Notes under the pieces: generated by a model
What the model was told of the DNA's origin: nothing
The model's database searches: none
What the model saw: the letters and a program-made list of their open reading frames with translations, nothing else
NCBI RefSeq assembly: GCF_019236175.1
Contig: NZ_JAFAJM010000009.1
Location: forward strand, 1 to 64,000
Direction of reading: 5' to 3'
Length of the DNA: 64,000 bases
DNA from: Chryseobacterium sp.
GTDB lineage: Bacteria > Bacteroidota > Bacteroidia > Flavobacteriales > Weeksellaceae
In this document: positions 43,611 through 52,555 of the stretch, piece by piece
How positions within the stretch are numbered: the stretch's first letter is position 1
Layout: each line of letters begins with the position of its first letter
Translations under genes and position numbers: made by a program

Positions 43611-44357
43611 TCATAATATTAATACATTTTCATTTCTTAAAAAGGAAGCATAATAATCAGGAATCCCGCTCTCCTGTATCTGACGGGCGGTTTCTTCAAG
43701 CGGATATGCTAATTGTATAATTTCAGGACTCATCTTTTCAGCATCCAAAGTCAATATAACGTAGGATGCTAATCTGTTTGCTTCTTTGGAGCGCCCAACA
43801 GAACCACAATTGACTGCCCATTTCTCATTTTCAAACTGTTTTTTGAATGATATATGAGTATGTCCCATCAGAATAATATCAGCCTTTGAATCTTCCAGCA
43901 TACTGGTAAAAACCTCATCATTTTCTGATTCGTATAAGTAAGTATCATTGCTTTCCAGACTGGAATGCACCAACTGAATATTCCAATGCCTGTTCCCTAC
44001 TTTATAATTTAATTTTAAATGAAAAGGAAGTTCGGAAAGAAATTTTTTGTTTTCCTCTCTAATATGTTTTTTAGAATGATCAATAGCGACAACTCTTGCC
44101 TTTGTTTCTTCTGCAGAATGCTTAGATAATGGAAAAACAGGTAAATCAAAAGCAATTCTTTCATCATGATTTCCAAGAATACAAGGGATGTTTAAACTTC
44201 TAATCCTTTCTATTACTTCATTACCCCACGGTGCAAAATCTACAAGATCGCCCAGACAGAACTTCTGACGAATTCCTCTCTGTTCAATATCCCTCAACAC
44301 TACTTCCAATGCAGGAAGATTCCCATGCACATCACCAAAAACTGCTATCTGTATCAT
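43611..44357 (-). CDS. Metallophosphoesterase (YfcE/diadenosine-type fold)
   Basis: 248 residues with the dinuclear-metal motifs in order: FGDVHGN (Asp9, His11), GDLVDFAPWG, GNHDERIAF and MGHTHISF. Cytoplasmic phosphodiesterase or phosphatase of unknown substrate. It is divergent from the flavoprotein gene at 44643, and the 285 bp between them hold that gene's -7 box and nothing else recognised. Confidence 0.9.
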   Translation of the reverse strand: MIQIAVFGDVHGNLPALEVVLRDIEQRGIRQKFCLGDLVDFAPWGNEVIERIRSLNIPCILGNHDERIAFDLPVFPLSKHSAEETKARVVAIDHSKKHIREENKKFLSELPFHLKLNYKVGNRHWNIQLVHSSLESNDTYLYESENDEVFTSMLEDSKADIILMGHTHISFKKQFENEKWAVNCGSVGRSKEANRLASYVILTLDAEKMSPEIIQLAYPLEETARQIQESGIPDYYASFLRNENVLIL

Positions 44358-44605
44358 TGTCTGTCAATTTGTTAATCAAATGTACGAGACAAATGGAAAT
44401 TCCAGTTCAGATACAGCATGACATTTTACCATGAAAAAAAATATATTAATGAATAAAGATTATTAAACTCTATATAAGAACGTAGAAATACCAGACTTTA
44501 AACCGACAGTATAAAACCCGCCACTTTCAATTCAAAATTTCAATCTATAAATATTATAATACTTTACTATAATTTATATTATTTTTATTATACAATACTC
44601 CATGG

Positions 44606-44613
44606 TAACTTTG
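44606..44613 (+). promoter_or_regulatory. -7 box of the redox operon
   Basis: TAACTTTG fits TAnnTTTG, 29 bp before the ATG at 44643. The sequence upstream is nearly pure A/T. Confidence 0.55.
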
Positions 44614-44642
44614 CAGAGTAAAATGTAAACAATCATCAAAAA

Positions 44643-45257
44643 ATGAAAAAAGTATTAATCATCAACGGAGGACAGAACTTCGGACATTCCGGAGGAAAAT
44701 ATAATCAGACTATCGCAGAAAATACAGTAACCGTTCTTAAAGAATTTGATAATGTAGAAATAAAGATTACAAATGTAAGTGAAAATTATGACAAACATGA
44801 AGAAGTAGAAAAATTCGTTTGGGCAGATTATATCATTTACCACACTCCCATCTGGTGGTTCCAGCTTCCGAACGGATTGAAAAAATATATTGATGAAGTT
44901 TTCACAGCAGGCCACGCTAAAGGAATCTATATGAGTGACGGAAGAAATGCTGTAAATCCTGAAATCAACTACGGAACAGGAGGAATGCTTGGCGGAAGAA
45001 AATATATGCTGACTACAAGCTGGAATGCTCCTGCTACAGCCTTTACCCTTCCGGGAGAATTCTTTGATGAGAAAAGCGTAGACGAAGGACCTCTATTTGG
45101 GTTCCACAGAATGAACGCTTTCGTATCGTTAGAAAAAATGGATAGCTTCCACTTCCATGATGTGGAAAAAAATGCCAACGTAGAACGTGACATGAAGTTG
45201 TACAGAGACCATGTGAAAAATGTATTTGAAAAAGAATTAAAAGCAGAATTAGTATAA
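44643..45257 (+). CDS. MdaB-like NAD(P)H quinone reductase
   Basis: 204 residues with a flavodoxin-like fold: VLIINGGQNFGHSGGKYNQ, then DYIIYHTPIWWFQLPNGLKK, then TGGMLGGRKYMLTTSWNAP. This is the pattern of MdaB and related FAD quinone reductases, which make two-electron reductions that avoid semiquinone radicals. First gene of an operon; its stop overlaps the next start (TAATG). MdaB and the ABM monooxygenase often occur together, as ygiN and mdaB do in E. coli. Confidence 0.87.
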   Translation: MKKVLIINGGQNFGHSGGKYNQTIAENTVTVLKEFDNVEIKITNVSENYDKHEEVEKFVWADYIIYHTPIWWFQLPNGLKKYIDEVFTAGHAKGIYMSDGRNAVNPEINYGTGGMLGGRKYMLTTSWNAPATAFTLPGEFFDEKSVDEGPLFGFHRMNAFVSLEKMDSFHFHDVEKNANVERDMKLYRDHVKNVFEKELKAELV

Positions 45258-45544
45258 TGAAAATTCATCTTACCGCAGTTATTAAAGCCAAAGAAGAGCA
45301 CCGTTCAGAAGTATTGGAAGTTCTTCAAAATATGGTAAAAGAAACAAGAAAAGAAGAAGCTTGTGAATTGTACAATCTTCACCAGGGAATTGAAGACAAT
45401 AATCATTTTGTATTCTACGAAATTTGGAAAAGTAAAGAAGGATTAGCACAGCATAATGAGCAGCCTTATATTAAAGCTTTCGGTAGTTTAATTGATGAAA
45501 AACTTCAGGAAGTACCCCAGCTTTACATCACCAATCTCATTTAA
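45257..45544 (+). CDS. ABM-domain quinol monooxygenase-like protein
   Basis: 95 residues, a single ferredoxin-like ABM domain: IHLTAVIKAKEEHRSEVLEV, CELYNLHQGIEDNNHFVFYE, IWKSKEGLAQHNE. It resembles YgiN, which works with MdaB in a quinol/quinone cycle. The translationally coupled start supports this pairing. Confidence 0.85.
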   Translation: MKIHLTAVIKAKEEHRSEVLEVLQNMVKETRKEEACELYNLHQGIEDNNHFVFYEIWKSKEGLAQHNEQPYIKAFGSLIDEKLQEVPQLYITNLI

Positions 45545-45546
45545 GA

Positions 45547-46299
45547 ATGAAAAAACTGGCGCTTTTATTTCTAAGCCTTTTCACAATAGGATTTATTCAG
45601 GCTCAACACCAAAAATCTATTGATATGAAAAAGAAAATCTTATTCGTTGTAACCAGCCATGACAAAAAAGGCAGCACAAACGAAAAAACAGGATATTATC
45701 TGGGCGAAGTTTCTCATCCATGGGAAGTCCTTCACAAAGCAGGATATGAAATTGACTTTGTAAGCCCAAAAGGTGGAACTCCTCCGGTAGACGGATTTGA
45801 TTTAAAAGATCCTGTCAACAAAGAGTTCTGGGAAAACAAGGAATACAGAAACAAGATTGACCATTCTTTAATGCCGTCACAGATAAATTCCAAAGACTAC
45901 TCAACGATCTTTTATGCAGGCGGACATGGAGCGATGTGGGATCTGGCCGATAATAAAGAATTGGCAGATATCGCTTCAAAAATTTATGGAAACGGAGGAA
46001 TTGTGGCAGGCGTATGCCACGGACCCGCAGGCTTGGTGAATATCAGACTGAATAACGGAAAATACCTGATAGATGGTAAAAAGATAAATGCCTTTACCAA
46101 TGAAGAAGAATCCGCAGTAAAGCTAACAGATATTGTTCCTTTCTTACTGGAAAACAAATTAAAAGAAAGAGGAGCACAATTTGAAAAATCCGGACTTTGG
46201 CAGCAGCATGTCGTTACCGATCAAAGAGTCATCACTGGACAAAATCCACAATCTGCAAAGAGTGTTGGAGAAGCAATTTTAAAAGAATTAAATAAATAA
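45547..46299 (+). CDS. DJ-1/PfpI (Hsp31-like) protein with signal peptide
   Basis: 250 residues. Residues 1-20 look like a signal peptide (LFLSLFTIGFIQAQ). The DJ-1 core holds Glu54 (LGEVSHPWE), YAGGHGAMWDL and the nucleophile elbow AGVCHGP with Cys157-His158. It resembles Hsp31-type glyoxalase III or deglycase proteins, which remove methylglyoxal without cofactors. Export to the periplasm would be unusual for that role; an internal ATG at residue 27 (MKKKILFVV) would give a cytoplasmic protein of normal length. It follows the ABM gene after 2 bp. Confidence 0.87.
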   Translation: MKKLALLFLSLFTIGFIQAQHQKSIDMKKKILFVVTSHDKKGSTNEKTGYYLGEVSHPWEVLHKAGYEIDFVSPKGGTPPVDGFDLKDPVNKEFWENKEYRNKIDHSLMPSQINSKDYSTIFYAGGHGAMWDLADNKELADIASKIYGNGGIVAGVCHGPAGLVNIRLNNGKYLIDGKKINAFTNEEESAVKLTDIVPFLLENKLKERGAQFEKSGLWQQHVVTDQRVITGQNPQSAKSVGEAILKELNK

Positions 46300-46324
46300 T
46301 CACAATCAATTTAAAAATAAAAAA

Positions 46325-47308
46325 ATGGAATATAGAAAATTAGGAAACACAGATTTAGAATTATCAACAATCACACACGGGGCTTTTGCAATCGGTGGTA
46401 ATATGTGGGGTGGTAATGAAAAACAGGATTCCATTAACTCTATTCATGCATCATTAGATCATGGAGTAACTTCAATCGATACGGCACCTTTCTACGGTTT
46501 CGGATTAAGTGAAGAAATGATTGGTGAAGCCATTAAAGGAAAAGACCGTTCAAAAATCCAGCTGTTAACTAAATTCGGCTTGGTATGGGACGGAAGCAAC
46601 AACGGAAAAGGAGCGTTTTTCTTTGACGCTGAAGATGAAGGAAAAGTAATTCCTGTATATAAATTAGCTTCTAAAGCAAACATCATGAAAGAAGTTGAAG
46701 AGAGCTTAAAAAGACTGGGAACTGACTATATCGACCTTTTACAACTTCATTGGCCGGACAGCACAACTGCTATCAGTGAAACAATGGAAGCTATGGAATT
46801 ATTAATCCAGCAAGGAAAAGTTCGTACTGCAGGGGTAAGTAACTATAGTGTTGCCCAAATGGAAGAAGCGAACAGAACATTGAAATTAGCAAGCAACCAG
46901 GTGTCTTACAGTATGCTGAACCGTTCTATTGAAAGTGATCTTGTTCCTTATTCTTTAGAGAACAATTCAGGGATTATCGTATACAGCCCAATGGAAAGAG
47001 GCCTTTTAACAGGTAAATATTTCAAGGATAACAAATTAAAAGATAACGACCACAGAAACGGTTATTTCTCTCAGTTTGATGTAAATAAAGTAAAAACATT
47101 CTTAGAAAAAATTGAACCTATTGCTCAGGAAAAAGGAGCCAGCCTTTCTCAGTTGGTATTAAGATGGACTGCTTTACAGCCGGCAATTACAGTAGTATTA
47201 GCCGGAGCCAGAAATGCAGAACAGGCTATTGATAATGCAAAAGCAATGGATATAAACCTTTCTCAGGAAGAATTAAACTTCATCAACGCCTCTTTAAGCG
47301 AGATTTAA
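46325..47308 (+). CDS. Aldo/keto reductase
   Basis: 327 residues with the tetrad Asp52, Tyr57, Lys83 and His142 (DTAPFY, LTKFG, QLHWPD) and a C-terminal NADPH-site loop (VVLAGARNAEQAIDN). This is the larger AKR type (YajO/Tas-like). It follows the DJ-1-like gene after 25 bp and completes a four-gene run that handles quinones and reactive carbonyls. Confidence 0.92.
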   Translation: MEYRKLGNTDLELSTITHGAFAIGGNMWGGNEKQDSINSIHASLDHGVTSIDTAPFYGFGLSEEMIGEAIKGKDRSKIQLLTKFGLVWDGSNNGKGAFFFDAEDEGKVIPVYKLASKANIMKEVEESLKRLGTDYIDLLQLHWPDSTTAISETMEAMELLIQQGKVRTAGVSNYSVAQMEEANRTLKLASNQVSYSMLNRSIESDLVPYSLENNSGIIVYSPMERGLLTGKYFKDNKLKDNDHRNGYFSQFDVNKVKTFLEKIEPIAQEKGASLSQLVLRWTALQPAITVVLAGARNAEQAIDNAKAMDINLSQEELNFINASLSEI

Positions 47309-47672
47309 TATAAAAGCCGGGAGCCGGAAGAGGAAGAATGAAAGTATAATCAGGTTAGTGATGACTTTCAGACCTTTGAATCCAAAGTATTATCAGCCTG
47401 TAAGATGGAAATGTGAAGTTGAAAACACCAGCATGTACTGTTACCTTACCGTCTGTTAATTTGAATAATTACAACAATTTAATCCATACAATATCAGTTG
47501 TTGACGGACTTCAAAAAATACACTTTCTCCTCCTCCAGCTTCCTTTCTCTTTAAAGGAAAGTAAACCCGGAAGCATATTTCAATAAACGGAACACCAGTT
47601 GTTCACCGATTTCAGCAACTTCCTTCTTCTGGCTTCCCTCTTCCTTTTTTTAACCTATACCTCATAAAAAAA
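47309..47672. other. Gene-free region before the cyclase gene
   Basis: 364 bp without a gene. It is rich in C/T-runs (CTTCCTTTCTC, CTTCCTTCTTCTGGCTTCCC) and has two loosely similar phrases, AATATCAGTTGTTGACGGACTTC and ACACCAGTTGTTCACCGATTTC cut short here, about 90 bp apart, which may be an old local duplication. No clear promoter or terminator is seen. Confidence 0.35.
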
Positions 47673-48641
47673 ATGAAAAAGAATCTGATCAAAATGTTCG
47701 GGTTAGTAACCCTATTGAGTATAAACAGCATGGCATTAAACGCACAAACTCTTGTAAATCCGGAAGACAAATCATGGTATCCGTCAGCTTACGGAGCTCA
47801 GGATGAAATCGGAGCAGCCAATCTGTTAACCCCTGAAGTCGTAAAACAGGCACTAGGATTAGTAAAACAAGGTAAAACATTAGCATTAGCTGTTCCTATT
47901 GACAAAAACTTACCCGCTTTCAGACACAGAAGTTTCAACCTATACAACATTCAACCGGGAGAACAAGGTGGAAAAAGTATTGGTCCTAATAAATTTACAT
48001 TCAACGATGAATTGGTGAATGGATGGACAGGTGTTGGAACTCAGCTTAACGGTATCGGACACATCGGTATTGATAATGTTTACTACAACGGAAATAAAGC
48101 TGCTGATTTTGTAACCGTAGAAGGTGTGAAAAAATTAGGGGTTGAAAAAGTACCTCCTTTTGTTACCAGAGGAGTTGTTCTTGATATGGTAGCTCACTAT
48201 GGAAAAGCTATTGTACCTGGTGGAACAGAATTCACCGTTGAAGACATCAAAGCTGTTTTAAAGAAACAAGGTCTTACTTTAAGAAAAGGAGATGTTATAC
48301 TTTTCAATACAGGATGGCTTGAACTGGTAGGTAAAGACAACAAACAGTTCTTAGAAACTGAACCGGGAATCGGAATGGATGCTGCCAAATGGCTGGCTGA
48401 CCAAGGAATTGTTGCTTTTGGTGGTGACACCTGGGCTTCTGAGGTATACCCAAATCCAAAAAGTAAAGAAGAATTTCCAATTAACCAGTATATGTTGGCT
48501 AAAAAAGGAATCTATAATTTAGAATTGATTGACAGCCGCCCATTGGTAAAACAAAAAGTATGGGAATTCCTGTTTGTATTGGGACAACCTCTCTATGTAG
48601 GTTCTACTCAGGTAAACGTAAACCCGGTTGCTATTTATTAA
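47673..48641 (+). CDS. Cyclase-family (kynurenine formamidase-like) metal hydrolase
   Basis: 322 residues with a signal peptide (SINSMALNAQTL), so exported. The metal-binding segment is the GTQ-type variant (WTGVGTQLNGIGHIGIDN) rather than HTGTHID. Further motifs are RGVVLDMVAHYGK and the C-terminal GDTWASEVYPNP. Relatives hydrolyse amides or lactones; the substrate is unknown. Separate transcript: it starts 364 bp after the AKR gene. Confidence 0.82.
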   Translation: MKKNLIKMFGLVTLLSINSMALNAQTLVNPEDKSWYPSAYGAQDEIGAANLLTPEVVKQALGLVKQGKTLALAVPIDKNLPAFRHRSFNLYNIQPGEQGGKSIGPNKFTFNDELVNGWTGVGTQLNGIGHIGIDNVYYNGNKAADFVTVEGVKKLGVEKVPPFVTRGVVLDMVAHYGKAIVPGGTEFTVEDIKAVLKKQGLTLRKGDVILFNTGWLELVGKDNKQFLETEPGIGMDAAKWLADQGIVAFGGDTWASEVYPNPKSKEEFPINQYMLAKKGIYNLELIDSRPLVKQKVWEFLFVLGQPLYVGSTQVNVNPVAIY

Positions 48642-48745
48642 TTTCTTTCTCAGGAATAATGTGTAGTTTAATATTCCAAATCTGAGAGACTGATCACAGA
48701 ATTTTTTTAACTATCAATTATAAAATTTAAAACAATGGAAAACAC

Positions 48746-48784
48746 AAAAAAGAGCTTTTCACTATTGAAAAGCTCTTTTTTTGT
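48746..48784. terminator. Bidirectional terminator
   Basis: Stem AAAAAAGAGCTTTTC / GAAAAGCTCTTTTTT with a six-base loop, between the converging cyclase and AhpD-like genes. Confidence 0.9.
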
Positions 48785-48809
48785 TAATAAACCGATTTTA
48801 ATGGCTCAC

Positions 48810-49253
48810 CTACTTAGCGATTGGCAAATGTGTACTTACTGCAATTCTGTTCCATGCATTAATCGTTACAATAGCCATGATAATCTGAGCAATCTGAGCT
48901 TCATCAAAGAACGTTTTAGCTTTTTGATAGGTTTCATCAGTTAGCCCTTTGTGGCTGATCAAAGTAATTTCCTCTGTCATTGCCAAAAGTACCTGTTCTT
49001 CTTCTGTAAAAAACTCTTTGGCTTCAGTCCAGCCATCAAGAATAAAGATTCTTTGAGCTGTTTCTCCATATTTGATGGCATCCTTTGTATGCATATCAAG
49101 GCAGAAAGCACATTTATTAATCTGGGAAGCTCTGATTTTAATTAATTCCTTTTGAATATGGGTTAAGGAAGTAGTTTGTAAATATCCTTCTAATCCCATC
49201 ATTGCTTTGTAAGCTGCTGAATCTACTGTTGCAATATTTAATCTTGCGCTCAT
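48810..49253 (-). CDS. Carboxymuconolactone decarboxylase/AhpD-like protein
   Basis: 147 residues with KIRASQINKCAFCLDMHTKDA: the CxxC...H of AhpD-type alkylhydroperoxidases. It probably reduces peroxides or disulfides using the Cys pair. Second gene of a pair with the DoxX-like gene, 5 bp apart. Confidence 0.88.
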   Translation of the reverse strand: MSARLNIATVDSAAYKAMMGLEGYLQTTSLTHIQKELIKIRASQINKCAFCLDMHTKDAIKYGETAQRIFILDGWTEAKEFFTEEEQVLLAMTEEITLISHKGLTDETYQKAKTFFDEAQIAQIIMAIVTINAWNRIAVSTHLPIAK

Positions 49254-49258
49254 TATAT

Positions 49259-49690
49259 TTATTTTTTGGTTAATTGATCGATACTAAAAGAATAGTGTTG
49301 CTGAACAGCCAGCAAAAGAGCGGCGGCACTTCCCACCCAGACTGAATAATTGAGGGGAGCCTTAGAACCTAACGCAATAGTCATGGATACGGCAAAAATC
49401 AACATCAGGATACTGCTTCCATAGGCGGCAATTCTGGTTTTAAAACCCACAATCAGCATCAATGGCAATAATATTTCAAAAAATGTAGCTGCATAAGCGG
49501 AAAAAGTACTTAGCGCTTCCGGAAGAAAAAAGGTCAGTGATCTTGTGTATTCTTCAAAACTCTTCATATTTCCCCATGAAGAATTTTCTGCACTCCACCA
49601 CCCGAATCGGTCGGCTACTGCAGAAAGCATGGTTACAGAAAGAGCCCATCTTAAAAATAACTGTGGAAATTGATTTTTTGTATCTGTCAT
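49259..49690 (-). CDS. DoxX-family membrane protein
   Basis: 143 residues with four hydrophobic segments and the DoxX-like pattern LFLRWALSVTMLSAVADRFG and PLMLIVGFKTRIAAYGSSIL. DoxX-like proteins are inner-membrane proteins linked to quinones and oxidative stress. Cotranscribed with the AhpD-like gene after it. The Crp/Fnr regulator gene lies 63 bp upstream on the same strand. Confidence 0.85.
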   Translation of the reverse strand: MTDTKNQFPQLFLRWALSVTMLSAVADRFGWWSAENSSWGNMKSFEEYTRSLTFFLPEALSTFSAYAATFFEILLPLMLIVGFKTRIAAYGSSILMLIFAVSMTIALGSKAPLNYSVWVGSAAALLLAVQQHYSFSIDQLTKK

Positions 49691-49753
49691 TGCATTCGCT
49701 TTTAATTACATGACAAATTTCCGATATCCGATCCGTAAAAAACTTAAACTGGT

Positions 49754-50326
49754 TTAAGAACGTAATTTTGCTTTGATTTCACTTAAATATTCCGGGGTAA
49801 AACCAAGAAAAGAAGCTACCAGGTATTGAGGTATTCTCTGAATAAACCATGGATACAATGTACTGAAGTGAACATAAAGCTCCTCTCTCGAATATTCATA
49901 TAAATACCTGATTTTTCTTTCAGAAGCAGCATAGGCCCGCTGATAAATCATTCTGAAATACCGCTCCATAATCGGATGTTTCTCCAATAATAATTCCTGG
50001 TTTTTAAAATCAATAACGAGAATCGTTGATTTTTCTACAGACTGAATATTGAAATCCGTCTGTATCTGTCGCTCATAAGCAAAGGTATCAGTCACCCACC
50101 AGTTTTCAATGGCAAACTGAGTCGTATGTTCTATTCCTTTTTCATTGATAAAGTATTTTCTCAGACAACCTTCCACTACAAAATACATATTTCTGCATAC
50201 CTCACCTTCCAGCATAAGGGTTTCTTTCTTTTTCACCTCCAATACTTCAAAGAATGAAAAAATTGAAATATACTCTTCCTCTGATACAGTAATGAATTTG
50301 TTTAAATGTGCCTTGAAATTATCCAT
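49754..50326 (-). CDS. Crp/Fnr-family transcriptional regulator
   Basis: 190 residues. A cyclic-nucleotide-binding-type beta-roll (about 20-115: KETLMLEGEVCRNMYFVVEG) is followed by a C-terminal helix-turn-helix (PQYLVASFLGFTPEYLSEIK). It lacks the cysteine cluster of Fnr and the cAMP-binding Arg signature, so the ligand is unknown. It probably controls the DoxX/AhpD pair downstream and perhaps the divergent DUF1304 gene, 66 bp away. Confidence 0.88.
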   Translation of the reverse strand: MDNFKAHLNKFITVSEEEYISIFSFFEVLEVKKKETLMLEGEVCRNMYFVVEGCLRKYFINEKGIEHTTQFAIENWWVTDTFAYERQIQTDFNIQSVEKSTILVIDFKNQELLLEKHPIMERYFRMIYQRAYAASERKIRYLYEYSREELYVHFSTLYPWFIQRIPQYLVASFLGFTPEYLSEIKAKLRS

Positions 50327-50392
50327 CTTTAGAATTGAATACCCAAACTTAACTTTATTTTTTTAGTTTTACAATGACAAAAATATTAAATC

Positions 50393-50758
50393 ATGGAAGT
50401 CATTGCCAAAATTCTGATCGCTGTTGTTGCCATAGAACATCTGTATATTCTCTGGATGGAAATGTTCGCATGGGAAACCAAAGGGAAAGAGGTTTTCAAA
50501 GCTGCTTTACCTGCAGAAATGTTCAAACCAACCAAAGGATTGGCTGCTAATCAGGGATTATACAATGGTTTTCTCGCTGCAGGACTTATCTGGTCTTTTA
50601 TGATTAAAGATCCTCAATGGCAGGATCATATCGCGTTATTCTTTTTAAGTTGTGTTGCCATAGCCGGTATTTATGGAGCTGTTTCTGCCACGAAAAAGAT
50701 ATTTTTCGTTCAGGCACTGCCTGCAATACTGGCAATTCTTGCAGTTTTACTGAAGTAG
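50393..50758 (+). CDS. DUF1304 membrane protein
   Basis: 121 residues with four hydrophobic segments and the DUF1304 pattern (EHLYILWMEMFAWETKGKEV, then NQGLYNGFLAAGLIW). Function unknown. Divergent from the Crp/Fnr gene. Confidence 0.88.
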   Translation: MEVIAKILIAVVAIEHLYILWMEMFAWETKGKEVFKAALPAEMFKPTKGLAANQGLYNGFLAAGLIWSFMIKDPQWQDHIALFFLSCVAIAGIYGAVSATKKIFFVQALPAILAILAVLLK

Positions 50759-50920
50759 TTTCACTTCTTATACTGCATAGATTTTTCTAAAAAACATCTG
50801 CATTTTTAAAACACTTTTATCGTTAATGATAAAGGGAAATTTACCATGAGTATCCCACTTCATAACCTGACTTAAAACCAGCTTCTTAGGTCCAAAAAAA
50901 ACCATTTAAAATAAAATTCG

Positions 50921-51188
50921 TAAATTTGCATCGCTGTAAAAATCTGATACACAGGTTTTTTACAAAACCTTCATTATGATGAAATGTAAGGATTCAAGTT
51001 GTTCAGTACACATATCTTTAATTACCTCATCAGTAATTTAATTGTAGAATTCATGTAAAAGATTCATTTCTTTTTACATGAAACACTCTTTTTTCTAGAG
51101 TAAAATCTATTGAAATATTTAAAATAAACATAAGGCCGGAGCGCTTTATGCTTTTATTTTTTTGTGATAAGCTTTTAATGGTAAAAGC
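50921..51188 (+). ncRNA. Hairpin-rich leader or small RNA upstream of proV
   Basis: The 545-bp gap before proV starts, in effect, with a TAAATTTG -7 box at 50921-50928. After it come several hairpins: GGTTTT-TTAC-AAAACC (50954-50969), TTCATGTAAAA/TTTTACATGAA (51050-51082), ACTCT/AGAGT (51085-51101), and CATAAGGC/GCTTTATG (51129-51150) followed by CTTTTATTTTTTT, which looks like an intrinsic terminator. A last hairpin, GCTTTT/AAAAGC, lies at 51171-51188. It could be a small RNA of about 220 nt or an attenuating leader of the betaine operon. I match it to no known riboswitch. Confidence 0.4.
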
Positions 51189-51303
51189 CTGGCAATCTAT
51201 TTTTTATGCTCGTCACCAAAAGAACAACACCAAAAGATTAAATGTTTAATCATATAATGATATACCACATTGTGTATCAATTATTAATTAAAAAATTCTG
51301 AAT

Positions 51304-52554
51304 ATGGAAAAAAATGAAAACAGTAGAAAAGTAAAACTTAAAGTTGAAGATCTGACTATTATTTTTGGTAAAAACAAAGAAAAAGCACAGGAACTTTTAG
51401 ACAAAGGTTTTTCCAAAAAAGAAATTCTTGAAAAAACAGGCTGTACGGTAGGAATCAACAAAGCAAGTTTTGAAATCTATGAAGGAGAATTCTTTGTGAT
51501 TATGGGTTTGTCCGGAAGTGGAAAATCTACCTTACTCCGATGTCTTAACAGGCTTAATGAACCTACTTCGGGAAAAGTATACATCAATGATGATGATATT
51601 ACCGGTAAAAACAATAAGCAACTCCTGGAAGTAAGAAGAACAGAGATGAGTATGGTATTTCAAAAATTTGGATTACTTCCCCATCACAATATCTTAGACA
51701 ATGCCGGTTTCGGACTTGAAATCAGAGGCGAAAGCAAAACTTCCCGAGATGAAAAAGCACAAAAAGCATTAGACATTGTAGGTTTAAACGGTTTCGAAAA
51801 TCAATATCCTTCTCAACTTTCAGGAGGAATGCAGCAGAGAGTAGGATTAGCAAGAGCCTTAGCTAATGATCCGGAAGTATTGCTCATGGATGAAGCTTTT
51901 TCTGCACTGGACCCTTTAATAAAATCTGAAATGCAGGATCAGATGCTGGAACTGCAAAACACTTTACAAAAAACGATTGTCTTCATTACCCACGATTTGG
52001 ACGAGGCCATTAAGATCGGTGACCGTATCGTCATTATGAAAGATGGGGTCATAGAACAAATAGGAACAGCCGAAGATATTTTAACCAACCCGGCTAGTGA
52101 CTATGTAAAAGCATTCGTAGAAAAAGTAGACCGTAAAACAATTATCACTGCCAGATCTCTGATGTTTGATAAAGCAACAGTCGTACGTTTTAGAAAAGAC
52201 GGCCCCGAAGGAGCTTTAAGAAAAATGAGAGCAACAGGGCTGGAAAACTTACCTGTTGTAGATTTCCAAAATAAATTCCTTGGTTTTGTAACGCTTAATG
52301 ACGTTGTCAGCATTGCCAAAAAGAAAGAACCTACGGTAGAATCCATTATCAATAGCAATGTACCTTCCGTTTATCCAGAAGTAACAGTAGAAGAAATGTT
52401 ACCGCTAATTTCAGGGAGTAAATCTGCCATTGCCGTCGTAGATGAAAACAATAAATTTTTAGGTCTTGTCACCCAATTATCTCTTGTCATAGAAGCTACG
52501 AAATTTAACGAAGAAGAAATCATTGAATTAAAAGAAATCGCAAACAACCAGTAA
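51304..52554 (+). CDS. proV: Glycine betaine/proline ABC transporter ATPase
   Basis: 416 residues: an ABC domain with Walker A GLSGSGKST, signature LSGGMQQRVGLARAL and Walker B VLLMDEAFSALDPL, then two CBS domains (about 275-400) that in OpuA sense ionic strength. It powers uptake of compatible solutes in osmotic stress. First gene of proV-proW-proX, with 1 bp between stop and next start. The upstream leader is long and structured. Confidence 0.94.
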   Translation: MEKNENSRKVKLKVEDLTIIFGKNKEKAQELLDKGFSKKEILEKTGCTVGINKASFEIYEGEFFVIMGLSGSGKSTLLRCLNRLNEPTSGKVYINDDDITGKNNKQLLEVRRTEMSMVFQKFGLLPHHNILDNAGFGLEIRGESKTSRDEKAQKALDIVGLNGFENQYPSQLSGGMQQRVGLARALANDPEVLLMDEAFSALDPLIKSEMQDQMLELQNTLQKTIVFITHDLDEAIKIGDRIVIMKDGVIEQIGTAEDILTNPASDYVKAFVEKVDRKTIITARSLMFDKATVVRFRKDGPEGALRKMRATGLENLPVVDFQNKFLGFVTLNDVVSIAKKKEPTVESIINSNVPSVYPEVTVEEMLPLISGSKSAIAVVDENNKFLGLVTQLSLVIEATKFNEEEIIELKEIANNQ

Positions 52555-52555
52555 G

